Shown here: in pieces, positions 17,655 through 25,719 of the stretch
How the letters are laid out: each line of letters begins with the position of its first letter
How positions within the stretch are numbered: the stretch's first letter is position 1
From: Acidimicrobiaceae bacterium RAAP-2
GTDB taxonomy: Bacteria > Actinomycetota > Acidimicrobiia > Acidimicrobiales > RAAP-2
Direction of reading: 5' to 3'
Length of the DNA: 60,095 nucleotides
Assembly (NCBI GenBank): GCA_001443545.1
Contig: LMAD01000010.1
Span: forward strand, 1 to 60,095
The notes under the pieces: generated by a model
The model's database searches: none
What the model saw: the letters and a program-made list of their open reading frames with translations, nothing else
What the model was told of the DNA's origin: nothing
Made by a program: the position numbers and the translations under genes

Positions 17655-19912
17655 AGCGCCTGATAGAGCGTGCTGCGCTGAACCAGGGGTCGGCCCAGGG
17701 GGAGCACGAGGTCGTGGAGGTGCTCGACGTCCAACTCCTGACCGTGAACGGCCCCCGCCGCACGAGAGATGTTCTCATCCATCAACGTACCGCCGAGGTC
17801 GTTCGCGCCGGCACCGAGTACGCGGCGAACGCCGTCGACGCCCATCTTGACCCAACTCACCTGAATGTTGTCGATCAAGGTCGCGTAGTGCAAACGGCCG
17901 ACGGCGTGCACGAGCACGGCCTCGCGGAACGTGGGGCCCCGACGCGCGCGCCCTCGGAGGAACAAGGGCGTCGCCATGTGGACGAACGGCAGGGGAACGA
18001 ATTCGGTGAAACCACCCGTCTCCAATTGGAGGTCCCGCGTTCGAATGAGGTGGGTCGCCCACGCCGAAGCGCTCTCGATGGCTCCGAACATGATGGTGAT
18101 GTTCGAACGCAGGCCAACGTGGTGCGCGGCGCGGTGGACGTCGAGCCACTGTTCGGTGTTGAGCTTGTCGGGACACAGGATGGCCCGGACCTCGTCGTCA
18201 AGTATCTCGGCTGCGGTACCCGGCAGCGTCTTAAGGCCCACGTCGCGCAAACGGGCGAGGTACGTCTCCAGGTCTTGATTTGAGCGGCGGGCGCCCTCAA
18301 AGACCTCGAGGGCGCTGAAGGCGTGAATATGCATCGTCGGCGAGGCTTCGCGAACGGCACGAACCACGTCGAGGTAGTAGTCACCATCGAAGTTCGGGTG
18401 AATGCCCCCCTGGAGGCAGACTTCGGTGGCGCCGCGTTCTTCGGCTTCGCGAACGCGCTCGGCGACCTCGTCGAGTCCGAGCAAATAGGGCTCACCCCGT
18501 AGGTTCAAGGAGAGTGGTCCCTTGGAGAAGGCACAGAACCGGCACTTGAACGTGCACACGTTCGTGTAGTTGATGTTTCGGTTCACCACGTAGGTAATCT
18601 CGTCACCGACGAGCCGGCGCCGGACGTCGTCGGCCATCTCGACCACCGCGTTGAAGTCGCCACCGCGGGCGTTGAACAGCGTGACCAGTTCGTCGTGAGC
18701 GAAGGAGTACCCGGGCTCGTAGCGGGCGAGGATCTCCTGAACGGCCGTGGTGTGGACTCGCGAGACTGGTGCCTCGGGCGGTGGCGTGTCGGCCCCCGAG
18801 GCCCACGCGTCGTCACGTCCGAGCCCCGTCGAATCGGCGTTCGCGAGCACCACTGGGCGAACGTGTTCGTGTACGAACTCCTCGTGACGAGCGATGTGCG
18901 AAGGGTAGATCGTCAATCTGGGGACCAAGTGCAGTCCGCGCGACTCGACCTCGCGCCGCAACGTCCCGACGGCCGGCCACCGGCGCTCCGGATTCACGTG
19001 ATCGATCGTGACAGGCGAGATACCCCCGAAATCATCGATGCCGAAGTCGAGCAGGCCCGCGGGATTGTCGCTGAGGTTCGGCGGCGCTTGGAGATGGATG
19101 TCGTCCGGGAGCAACAACCGGGCCGCGGTGATGGTCCAGTGGAACTCCTCATCGCTCGCCGGCGGCTCGTGCGCCATCGCCGTACGAGCCTTGGGCAGGA
19201 AGTTCTGGATGATGACCTCTTGAATGTGGCCGAACTCCAGGTGGGACTCTCGTATCGCCTCGAGCGCCGTAATCCGATCCTGACGCGATTCGCCGATCCC
19301 CACCAGTAGACCCGTTGTGAAGGGGATCCGCAGGGAACCAGCGAATCGCAGGGTGTCCAAGCGACGTTGGGGGTCCTTGTCCGGCGACAGTCGGTGCGCG
19401 TCGAGGGTCGCCAGCGACTCCAGCATCATGCCCTGGGAGGCCGACGACGCGCGAAGCTGATCGAGTTCGTGACGGTACAGCGCGCCAGCGTTGATGTGGG
19501 GCAAGAGTCCGGTGCCGTCGAGCACCATCTGCGCCGCGGTCGCCACGTAGTCGACGGTCGAACGGTAACCCCGTGCCGCGAGCCACCGTGCGGCCTCGTC
19601 GTAGCGCAGCTCGGGACGCTCACCGAGGGTGAACAGCGCTTCGGTGCAGCCCGCATCACGCCCAGATTCGGCAATCGCCATCACCTCGTCGAGCGAGAGA
19701 AACGGGGCCGCGACGTGCGCGGGCGCCTGCGCGAACGTGCAGTACCCGCAGCGGTCCCGACACAACTTCGTGAGCGGGATGAAGACCTTCGGTGAGTACG
19801 TCACGACGTAACCGTGCGCCCGTCGGGCGAGCACCACGGCGTCCGGCGCCAGTTCTTCCGCCCTCGTGTTGACCAGGTCTGACGTGATGACGTCGTCGGT
19901 GTGCTTCGTCAT
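17651..19912 (-). CDS. fbiC: FO synthase, fused CofG-CofH radical SAM enzyme
   Basis: This 753-residue bifunctional protein makes 7,8-didemethyl-8-hydroxy-5-deazariboflavin, the chromophore of cofactor F420. The N-terminal CofG half has its radical SAM cluster in CRDRCGYCTFAQ (about residue 52). The C-terminal CofH half has CTFKCRFCAFSKG (about residue 457). Both show the C-x3-C-x2-C pattern and are likely active. The fused form is characteristic of actinobacteria, while most archaea encode two proteins. It is followed by the LOG-family gene with overlapping start and stop. The start at 19912 is ATG. Confidence 0.96.
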   Translation of the reverse strand: MTKHTDDVITSDLVNTRAEELAPDAVVLARRAHGYVVTYSPKVFIPLTKLCRDRCGYCTFAQAPAHVAAPFLSLDEVMAIAESGRDAGCTEALFTLGERPELRYDEAARWLAARGYRSTVDYVATAAQMVLDGTGLLPHINAGALYRHELDQLRASSASQGMMLESLATLDAHRLSPDKDPQRRLDTLRFAGSLRIPFTTGLLVGIGESRQDRITALEAIRESHLEFGHIQEVIIQNFLPKARTAMAHEPPASDEEFHWTITAARLLLPDDIHLQAPPNLSDNPAGLLDFGIDDFGGISPVTIDHVNPERRWPAVGTLRREVESRGLHLVPRLTIYPSHIARHEEFVHEHVRPVVLANADSTGLGRDDAWASGADTPPPEAPVSRVHTTAVQEILARYEPGYSFAHDELVTLFNARGGDFNAVVEMADDVRRRLVGDEITYVVNRNINYTNVCTFKCRFCAFSKGPLSLNLRGEPYLLGLDEVAERVREAEERGATEVCLQGGIHPNFDGDYYLDVVRAVREASPTMHIHAFSALEVFEGARRSNQDLETYLARLRDVGLKTLPGTAAEILDDEVRAILCPDKLNTEQWLDVHRAAHHVGLRSNITIMFGAIESASAWATHLIRTRDLQLETGGFTEFVPLPFVHMATPLFLRGRARRGPTFREAVLVHAVGRLHYATLIDNIQVSWVKMGVDGVRRVLGAGANDLGGTLMDENISRAAGAVHGQELDVEHLHDLVLPLGRPLVQRSTLYQAL

Positions 19913-20140
19913 GGGTGCATCCTACTGGCGCGTGTTGTCGATTCCCTCCGCTGGCAACGTCACCACGGTCGACACGAACTCAGACTTACGACCGAGGAGT
20001 CGTCGACCGTCCCCGCGACAAATTAACCGTCGGACCACCAGACTCCGGTTCGCCTAGCCGCCGCGAGGACCGCCCTCACGTCTCACCGACCTCTCACCAC
20101 GCTGTCGCGCCGGGGACGGGTTGGCCGCGCAGCGGCGGGA

Positions 20141-21244
20141 CTAATCCCGGGACTGGCGCAGTTTCGCACTCACGGTCTCGAGCAGTTCGTCGTAGGACGA
20201 GATGAAGGCCGCCACGCCCTCGTCCTCGAGGCGCTGGGTCACGGCCGAGAGATCGATCGTCGAGAGCGTCTCGATCGCCGCCGCGCTGCGTTGCGGGTCA
20301 CGCAGCACCGACTCCGCGAACGATCCGTGCTTCAGTGCGGCGGCCAAGGTGGCGTCCGGCATCGTATTGACCGTCTCATCGGCGGCGATCGAGTTCACGT
20401 AGAGCAATTCGTCGTACGACGGATTCTTCGTCGACGTTGACGCCCACAACGGGCGCTGAACCTGCGCCCCGCGGTCCAGTAGGGCCCGCGCGCGCGCGTC
20501 GGCCACAACCGACTCGTAGGCTCGGTAGGCCTGAGCCACCTGGGCGACCGCGATGGTTCCTCGACGGGGGTCGTCGGAGTCGAGCAGGGCATCGACCGCG
20601 ACGTCCAGTCGCGAGACGAAGAACGAAGCCACACTCGCGATGCTCGAAATATCGTGCCCCTGAGCGAGGGCGAGCTCGAGACCATCCATCCACGCGCCCA
20701 TCACCTCGCGATAGCGCTCGATGGAGAAGATCAACGTGACGTTGACGTTGATGCCGGCGCCCAGAACGGTGCGAATCGCCTCGAGTCCTTCGCGCGTCGC
20801 GGGAATCTTGATCATCACGTTGGATCGACCGACAGCAGCGGCGAGTCGACGTGCGGCGTCAATGGTGCCCGCAGTGTCGTGCGCCAGTCGCGGCGACACC
20901 TCGAGTGAGACGAAACCGTCGTAGTATCGGCGACGTCCACTCGCGGCGTCAACCTGTGACGCTTCGTGCACCCCCAGCAAGACGTCGCACGCGTCACGAA
21001 CGTCGTCGACGGCTAGTCGCTCGAATACGAGCTCGGGATTTTCCACGTCCAGCATCGCGATTCGTTCGTCGTAGGCCGAAGAGGTCGCCAGCGATTTCGC
21101 GAAGATCGACGGGTTCGACGTGACGCCGCGTACACCGTCCTCGACGTGACGCGCGAGGGTCCCGTCGTCCAGCCAATCGCGGCGAATATTGTCGATCCAT
21201 GGGCTCTGACCGACTTCGTTGTAGAGATCATGAAGACGGGTCAC
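20141..21244 (-). CDS. tal: Transaldolase
   Basis: This 367-residue enzyme of the pentose phosphate pathway moves a dihydroxyacetone unit between sugar phosphates. The catalytic lysine lies in VMIKIPATREGLEAI. The N-terminal segment WIDNIRRDWLDDGTL and GVTSNPSIFAKS are typical of the longer actinobacterial transaldolases. The start ATG overlaps the tkt stop (ATGA), so it is translated with tkt. The 228 bp between its stop and the fbiC start contain no recognisable gene. Confidence 0.96.
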   Translation of the reverse strand: MTRLHDLYNEVGQSPWIDNIRRDWLDDGTLARHVEDGVRGVTSNPSIFAKSLATSSAYDERIAMLDVENPELVFERLAVDDVRDACDVLLGVHEASQVDAASGRRRYYDGFVSLEVSPRLAHDTAGTIDAARRLAAAVGRSNVMIKIPATREGLEAIRTVLGAGINVNVTLIFSIERYREVMGAWMDGLELALAQGHDISSIASVASFFVSRLDVAVDALLDSDDPRRGTIAVAQVAQAYRAYESVVADARARALLDRGAQVQRPLWASTSTKNPSYDELLYVNSIAADETVNTMPDATLAAALKHGSFAESVLRDPQRSAAAIETLSTIDLSAVTQRLEDEGVAAFISSYDELLETVSAKLRQSRD

Positions 21245-23235
21245 GGACGAACTCCTAAGAACTCACAGACGTGGTCAACCAGCGACTGCGCAACGATATT
21301 GAAGTAATCGAAGACGTAGTCACCGGGCGCGGACAGTCCAAACGCGTCGATTCCAATGGCCTCGTCAACGTATCGTGACCAGCCCAAGGTCGCACCCGCC
21401 TCGAGCGCGACCGACGGAGTGGACCGACGCAGCACGGCGTCGCGGTACTCGCGCGGCTGCTGTTCGAAACAGGTCCAGCACGGTAGGGCGACGACGCGGG
21501 TCGATATTCCCATCTCGCGGAGCCGATCGTTCGCGGTGATGGCTGCGGCTACCTCCGAACCCGTGGCGACCAGCGTGAACCGCGCGTCGTCGGCGTCGCG
21601 CACCACGTAACCACCCCGTGGCGCTCCCTCGTGCGAGGCGCGCCGCTCATCGTCACCGAGCACGGCGAAGTCCTGGCGAGAGAGCACGAGAGCCGTCGTC
21701 GGCGGGTTATCGTCGCGCAAGAACGCTTCGACCAGGTCGAGGGTCTCGTTGGCGTCCGATGGACGTACCACGTGTAATCGGGGCATCGCGCGAAGCGCCA
21801 TGAGATGTTCGACCGGCTGATGGGTCGGCCCATCTTCACCGACGCCGACGGAATCGTGGGTGAAGACGAAGAGCGTTCCGACGTGGCTGAGCGCAGCGAG
21901 GCGGATCGCCGGCCGCGCGTAGTCGCTAAAGACGAAGAAGGTCGAGCCGATCGGACGGAAGCCGCCGTGGGCCGCCTGACCGACCAGGATGGCGCCCATT
22001 GCGAACTCTCGAATGCCGTAGTGGATCTGGCGACCACCGGGATTCGCCGCACCCTGTGACGGACTCTTCAACAGCACACCCGTGTTATCGGTCAGATCAG
22101 CCGAACCCGCGGTGAGACCGGGCGTGTGGACCGCCCAGGTATCCATGGCACGCTGCATCGCCTTACGCGTGGCGACCAACTTGCCACCTTCGAAGTAGTC
22201 AACGGCGACGGTCTCGAGCATGGCCCCGCCCGTTTCGAACTGGCTACGCAGCCTCGACCCACGTTCACCGGCCGCGACCATCGCCGCCTCCCAACGCGTG
22301 TGTTGGGCGCGACGCTCTACGAGCGCCTCAACCATTTCCGACGGCAGATCGGGGTCCAGACTGAAGGCTGTGTCGGCGACGCCCAATATCGCCTTAGTCT
22401 CGGTGATCACCGTGGCGCTAAACGGCGTGCCGTGCGCCTCTCGCCGGTCCATCATCGCGGCGGCGGGGAATCCGATGTGCGACCGGACGATGACGAGAGT
22501 GGGCCGCGAGGTCTCGGCCATGGCCTCGCGACCGGCCGCCTCGAGTGCGTCGAGGTCGTTCGCCCGTTCGCCCAGTTCGATGACGTGCCAGCCGTAGGCG
22601 CGGAATCGACCCGCGGCGTCGTCTCGCATGGCCAGCTCCGTCGGGCCATCGATCGTGATGTGGTTGTCGTCGTAGAAGATGGTGAGCCGGTCGAGCCCCA
22701 GCGAACCGGCCAGCGACGCTGCTTCGTGACTGATGCCCTCTTCCAGGCACCCATCGCCGGCGATGACCCAGGTTCGATGGTCGATCAGATCGTCACCGAA
22801 GTCGGTGCGCAGTATTCGCTCGGCGATCGCCATACCCACACCGTTGGCAATGCCTTGTCCCAGCGGACCGGTGGTTACCTCCACCGTGGGGGTGACGCCT
22901 CGCTCCGGGTGACCGGGCGTGCGTGAGTGGGGCCGACGAAATCCACGGAGGTCTTCGTCACCGAGGTCGTAGCCGAACGAGTGGGCGAGGCCGTATTGCA
23001 GAATCGAGGCGTGCCCGCAACTCAAGATGATACGGTCGCGGTCGATCCATTGGGCGTCGGTCGGATCGTGGCGCATCAACCGGCCGAAGAGGGTCACGCC
23101 CAGCGGTGCCAGGGCCATGGCCGTTCCGCTGTGACCCGATTTCGCCTGCGCGGGTGCGTCCATGGCCACGGCCATGATCTCGCGGATTGCGCGCCCCTCG
23201 AGGTTGTTGGCACCAGTAAATAATTCGTCGACCAT
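21241..23235 (-). CDS. tkt: Transketolase
   Basis: This thiamine-diphosphate enzyme of about 664 residues works in the pentose phosphate and, where present, Calvin-type cycles. The ThDP motif is GDGCLEEGISHEAASLAGS with downstream YDDN. The central Pyr domain has GLTAGSADLTDNT, and the segment after FVFTHDSVGVGEDGPTHQP is highly conserved. The ATG at 23235 (MVDELFTGANN) is chosen because the upstream 62 codons have no transketolase similarity and overlap the divergent thioesterase. It is the first gene of tkt-tal. Confidence 0.96.
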   Translation of the reverse strand: MVDELFTGANNLEGRAIREIMAVAMDAPAQAKSGHSGTAMALAPLGVTLFGRLMRHDPTDAQWIDRDRIILSCGHASILQYGLAHSFGYDLGDEDLRGFRRPHSRTPGHPERGVTPTVEVTTGPLGQGIANGVGMAIAERILRTDFGDDLIDHRTWVIAGDGCLEEGISHEAASLAGSLGLDRLTIFYDDNHITIDGPTELAMRDDAAGRFRAYGWHVIELGERANDLDALEAAGREAMAETSRPTLVIVRSHIGFPAAAMMDRREAHGTPFSATVITETKAILGVADTAFSLDPDLPSEMVEALVERRAQHTRWEAAMVAAGERGSRLRSQFETGGAMLETVAVDYFEGGKLVATRKAMQRAMDTWAVHTPGLTAGSADLTDNTGVLLKSPSQGAANPGGRQIHYGIREFAMGAILVGQAAHGGFRPIGSTFFVFSDYARPAIRLAALSHVGTLFVFTHDSVGVGEDGPTHQPVEHLMALRAMPRLHVVRPSDANETLDLVEAFLRDDNPPTTALVLSRQDFAVLGDDERRASHEGAPRGGYVVRDADDARFTLVATGSEVAAAITANDRLREMGISTRVVALPCWTCFEQQPREYRDAVLRRSTPSVALEAGATLGWSRYVDEAIGIDAFGLSAPGDYVFDYFNIVAQSLVDHVCEFLGVRP

Positions 23236-23271
23236 GGAATGAACAGTACCCAAGTTTTCGGTGAGATCTCG

Positions 23272-23688
23272 ATGGCCGGTAACCTGACCACGATGCTCCA
23301 AGTGCCACCCAATTGTGACCTCACCCTCGGCCTCACCCGCAGCAATTCCTCGAGCAGTCCTTCGAACACCTGGCAGGCTCGCATCGACGAACGGTTCCTG
23401 AATCCCGCCGGTGTCGTCCAAGGCGGCTTTCTCGCCGCCATCGCGGATTCCGCGATGGGCGCCGCCGCGGTATCCGCCGCCGGAGACCGGAAAGTGATCG
23501 TGGCCAACACCGACCTGAGGATCTCATTTCTCCGGCCGGTCGCCCCCGGTTCGGTCGTTTCTTGCACGGCTCGAGTGATCAAGTCTGGTCGGTCGATTAC
23601 CTTCGTTGAAGCCACGATCGTCGACCAAAGCGATGCGGTCGTCGCCACGGCCAGTTCGACCTACGTCATCCAAGACCGCGCCGTGTGA
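23272..23688 (+). CDS. PaaI-family hotdog thioesterase
   Basis: This protein of about 138 residues has the hotdog fold typical of acyl-CoA thioesterases. Motifs are NPAGVVQGGFLAAIADSAMG, where the central Gly-Gly helix binds substrate, and the strands LRISFLRPVAPGSVVSC and ARVIKSGRSITFVEA. The natural substrate cannot be named. Starts at 23239, 23272 and 23293 are all possible. The middle one is used because a GAGAT site lies upstream. It is divergent from tkt across only about 36 bp, so the two promoters must overlap. Confidence 0.82.
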   Translation: MAGNLTTMLQVPPNCDLTLGLTRSNSSSSPSNTWQARIDERFLNPAGVVQGGFLAAIADSAMGAAAVSAAGDRKVIVANTDLRISFLRPVAPGSVVSCTARVIKSGRSITFVEATIVDQSDAVVATASSTYVIQDRAV

Positions 23689-23895
23689 GTCCTTGTCGTC
23701 CGCGAAGCGGAGCGGGACCCCGAGACGATCGACCTGCGTGGGGCCAGGGGGCCCAGGCACCGATCCCCGGTTCCGCGCGCCGCCTCCTTAATTTGGCCCG
23801 CGCCGGGACCACGCGGCGACCCGGTGCCAGACCGCGTCGGCCGACGCCCATCGGTTTGGCGAAATACGGCCGACGTTGATGAGTAGGCTGATGGC
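23689..23895. other. GC-rich intergenic region without a gene
   Basis: These 207 bases between the thioesterase and the holin-like gene carry no plausible protein frame. Several GC-rich self-complementary stretches occur, for example GGGCCAGGGGGCCC near 23739-23752. They do not match an RNA family that I recognise. Confidence 0.35.
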
Positions 23896-24249
23896 GTGAA
23901 GCTTCCGTCCTGGCGAAAGGTCCTTCGAGGTGCGTCGCTCCGACGCGATTTCGATGAAATTAAGGGTCTCGTCGTTCAGTACGTCAAAGAAGAGACCATT
24001 CAACCGCTGAAGGGTGTGGCCCGCTACGCCGCCTTCGGCGCCATCGGCAGCGTGTTCGTCGGCTTCGGCACCCTCATGTTGCTCGTTGGCCTGCTTCGGT
24101 TCCTCCAGCAGTTTCGGGTCCTGGACGGCACACTGTCGTGGCTGCCGTACCTCATCGTCACGGTGGTATCAATCGCCGTCCTGGGACTGACCGCCTGGCG
24201 AATCGTGGGGGACGCCTCCGTTCGACGTCGCCTGAAGGAGAAGTCGTGA
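23896..24249 (+). CDS. Phage-holin-like (YqjE-type) membrane protein
   Basis: This 117-residue protein starts at a GTG. Residues 1-42 are charged and cytoplasmic. Two hydrophobic segments follow (YAAFGAIGSVFVGFGTLMLL at about 45-64 and LPYLIVTVVSIAVLGLTAW at about 83-101). It ends in a basic tail. The layout matches the actinobacterial holin superfamily III/Phage_holin_3_6 group, which includes E. coli YqjE. Such chromosomal members are not phage genes and have no established lytic role. It is the first gene of a coupled set with two small proteins and trmI. Confidence 0.72.
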   Translation: MKLPSWRKVLRGASLRRDFDEIKGLVVQYVKEETIQPLKGVARYAAFGAIGSVFVGFGTLMLLVGLLRFLQQFRVLDGTLSWLPYLIVTVVSIAVLGLTAWRIVGDASVRRRLKEKS

Positions 24250-24434
24250 CTGACTCGGCGACCAGACGCGACCTTGAGCGATCGTTACGCGAGGTCGTTC
24301 CGAGTTCGCCCCTCACCATTCGGTCCGACGACCCCGCCGACGCCGCGATAGCGGGTGTGGGCGGCCTCTTGATTGGGTACATCTGGGGATTTTGGCGTGG
24401 TCGGCGGACCCGGCCAAAGCAGGGGCGCCGCTAG
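24246..24434 (+). CDS. Small membrane protein (62 residues)
   Basis: A GTG at 24246 overlaps the previous stop by 4 bases. The 62-residue product has a charged N-terminus (about 40 residues), then a single hydrophobic segment GVGGLLIGYIWGFWRG and a strongly basic C-terminus. It resembles the small partners often found beside YqjE-like proteins but is not assigned to a family. The overlaps on both sides indicate translational coupling. Confidence 0.62.
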   Translation: MTDSATRRDLERSLREVVPSSPLTIRSDDPADAAIAGVGGLLIGYIWGFWRGRRTRPKQGRR

Positions 24435-24595
24435 TGCGACGCCTCGTCAAACTGGCGATTGGCCTGGCCGGTAGCCGCGCACTCGCGCAGCGATCGAAGA
24501 AGTGGACCGGGGTGGTCGGCGGACTCGTCGCGCTCCGTCTCTTGGACGGCGTCGCTCGCTCGCTCGAGCGTCGCGCGTCTCGACGTTCGTCGTGA
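24434..24595 (+). CDS. Small basic protein (53 residues)
   Basis: A GTG at 24434 shares one base with the preceding stop (TAG at 24432-24434). The 53-residue protein is basic and amphipathic (VRRLVKLAIGLAGSRALAQR and LVALRLLDGVARSLERR), suggesting membrane-surface association rather than a full transmembrane helix. The family is not recognised. It overlaps the start of trmI by 4 bases. Confidence 0.55.
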   Translation: MRRLVKLAIGLAGSRALAQRSKKWTGVVGGLVALRLLDGVARSLERRASRRSS

Positions 24596-25383
24596 ACGCC
24601 ACACTGGTCGTTGGCGAACGCGTGATGCTGATCGACGCCAAGGATCGTCGCTACTTGATCACGCTCCGCGCCGACGCCGCGTTCCACACCCACGCCGGAA
24701 TTGTCCAACACAACGACGTCATTGGCGCTCTGGAGGGGTCGCTCATCAGCAGTAACACCGAGCGGAGTTTCCTCGTCCTTCGCCCGACCCTGACCGACGT
24801 GGTGCTCAAGATGCCCCGCGGCGCCCAGGTCATCTACCCCAAGGACCTCGGGGCGATCCTGCTCCAAGCCGACATCGCGCCCGGTCAAAAAGTCCTCGAG
24901 GCGGGCGTCGGTTCGGGCGCGTTGTCCATGACGCTCCTGCGCGCCGGCGCGCGCATTACCGCCTACGAGATTCGTGACGACTTCGCCGAGCACGCCAAGC
25001 AGAACGTCCGCGATTTGCTGGGTGGCGACGTCCACTACGACGTCCAGATCCGTGACGTCACCCAGGGCATTGAGGGCGACGATTTCGATCGAATCCTCCT
25101 CGACATGCCCGAACCGTGGGCCGTCGTGGAACACGCGGCGAAGGCGCTGCGTCCAGGGGGAATCCTCTTGGCGTATCTGCCGACGATCAACCAGACACAA
25201 CTGCTACGCGAGACCCTGAATCGTCACGCCTTCGGCCTGGCCGAGACGGTTGAAATCCTCCGTCGTACCTGGCACATCGATGGTCGCTCCGTGCGTCCCG
25301 ATCATCGAATGGTCGCCCACACCGGATTCCTGACCTCCGCTCGACGGTTGGTCACTAGTACATCGACTGAGCGAGTCGCCTAG
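24592..25383 (+). CDS. trmI: tRNA (adenine-58-N1)-methyltransferase TrmI
   Basis: This 263-residue SAM-dependent enzyme methylates A58 in the T-loop of tRNAs. The SAM-binding core begins with VLEAGVGSGALSMTLLRAG and continues through ITAYEIRDDFAEHA and ILLDMPEPW. The N-terminal domain (VMLIDAKDRRYLITL and HTHAGIVQHNDVIG) is characteristic of bacterial and archaeal TrmI. The GTG at 24592 overlaps the preceding small gene. In mycobacteria the homologue (Rv2118c) also sits near the proteasome locus, as it does here. Confidence 0.93.
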   Translation: MNATLVVGERVMLIDAKDRRYLITLRADAAFHTHAGIVQHNDVIGALEGSLISSNTERSFLVLRPTLTDVVLKMPRGAQVIYPKDLGAILLQADIAPGQKVLEAGVGSGALSMTLLRAGARITAYEIRDDFAEHAKQNVRDLLGGDVHYDVQIRDVTQGIEGDDFDRILLDMPEPWAVVEHAAKALRPGGILLAYLPTINQTQLLRETLNRHAFGLAETVEILRRTWHIDGRSVRPDHRMVAHTGFLTSARRLVTSTSTERVA

Positions 25384-25616
25384 TCCTGTTCGATGAAGAT
25401 GCACTCGCCGGGACACTCCTCGGACGCCTCGACGACGGCGTCTTCGAACTCCGCGGGCACGACGGCCAGACCGGCGGCCCCACCCGGTTCACTCTTGACG
25501 TCGACGCCCTCCTTGACGTAGGCCAAGCCGTCGTCGAGCAGCGTGAACACGGCGGGACAGATCTCCTCACAGAGACCATCACCCGTGCACAAATCCTGGT
25601 CGATCCACACCTTCAT
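25380..25616 (-). CDS. Single-cluster ferredoxin
   Basis: This 78-residue acidic protein has one iron-sulfur motif, CTGDGLCEEICP (Cys10, Cys16, Cys20), and a distal CPGEC near the C-terminus. The usual second cysteine is replaced by Asp13, the pattern seen in [3Fe-4S] ferredoxins or those with an Asp-ligated [4Fe-4S] cluster. Such proteins often serve cytochromes P450, but no P450 is nearby. It is convergent with trmI, their stop codons sharing CTAG at 25380-25383, and divergent from mpa. Confidence 0.9.
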   Translation of the reverse strand: MKVWIDQDLCTGDGLCEEICPAVFTLLDDGLAYVKEGVDVKSEPGGAAGLAVVPAEFEDAVVEASEECPGECIFIEQD

Positions 25617-25719
25617 GCCAACGTCCTCCCGGGCTGTTCTCGTCAGGTCATGCTAGCGGGGCGTCGCGACACAGGGCGCCGCCACAACACGCACGACCAC
25701 GCAAGTCTAGGGTGACGGT

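Noticed and set aside
23896..24249. Prophage remnant suggested by the holin-like gene
   Set aside because: No other phage genes are nearby, and chromosomal holin-like proteins of this type are common in actinobacteria.
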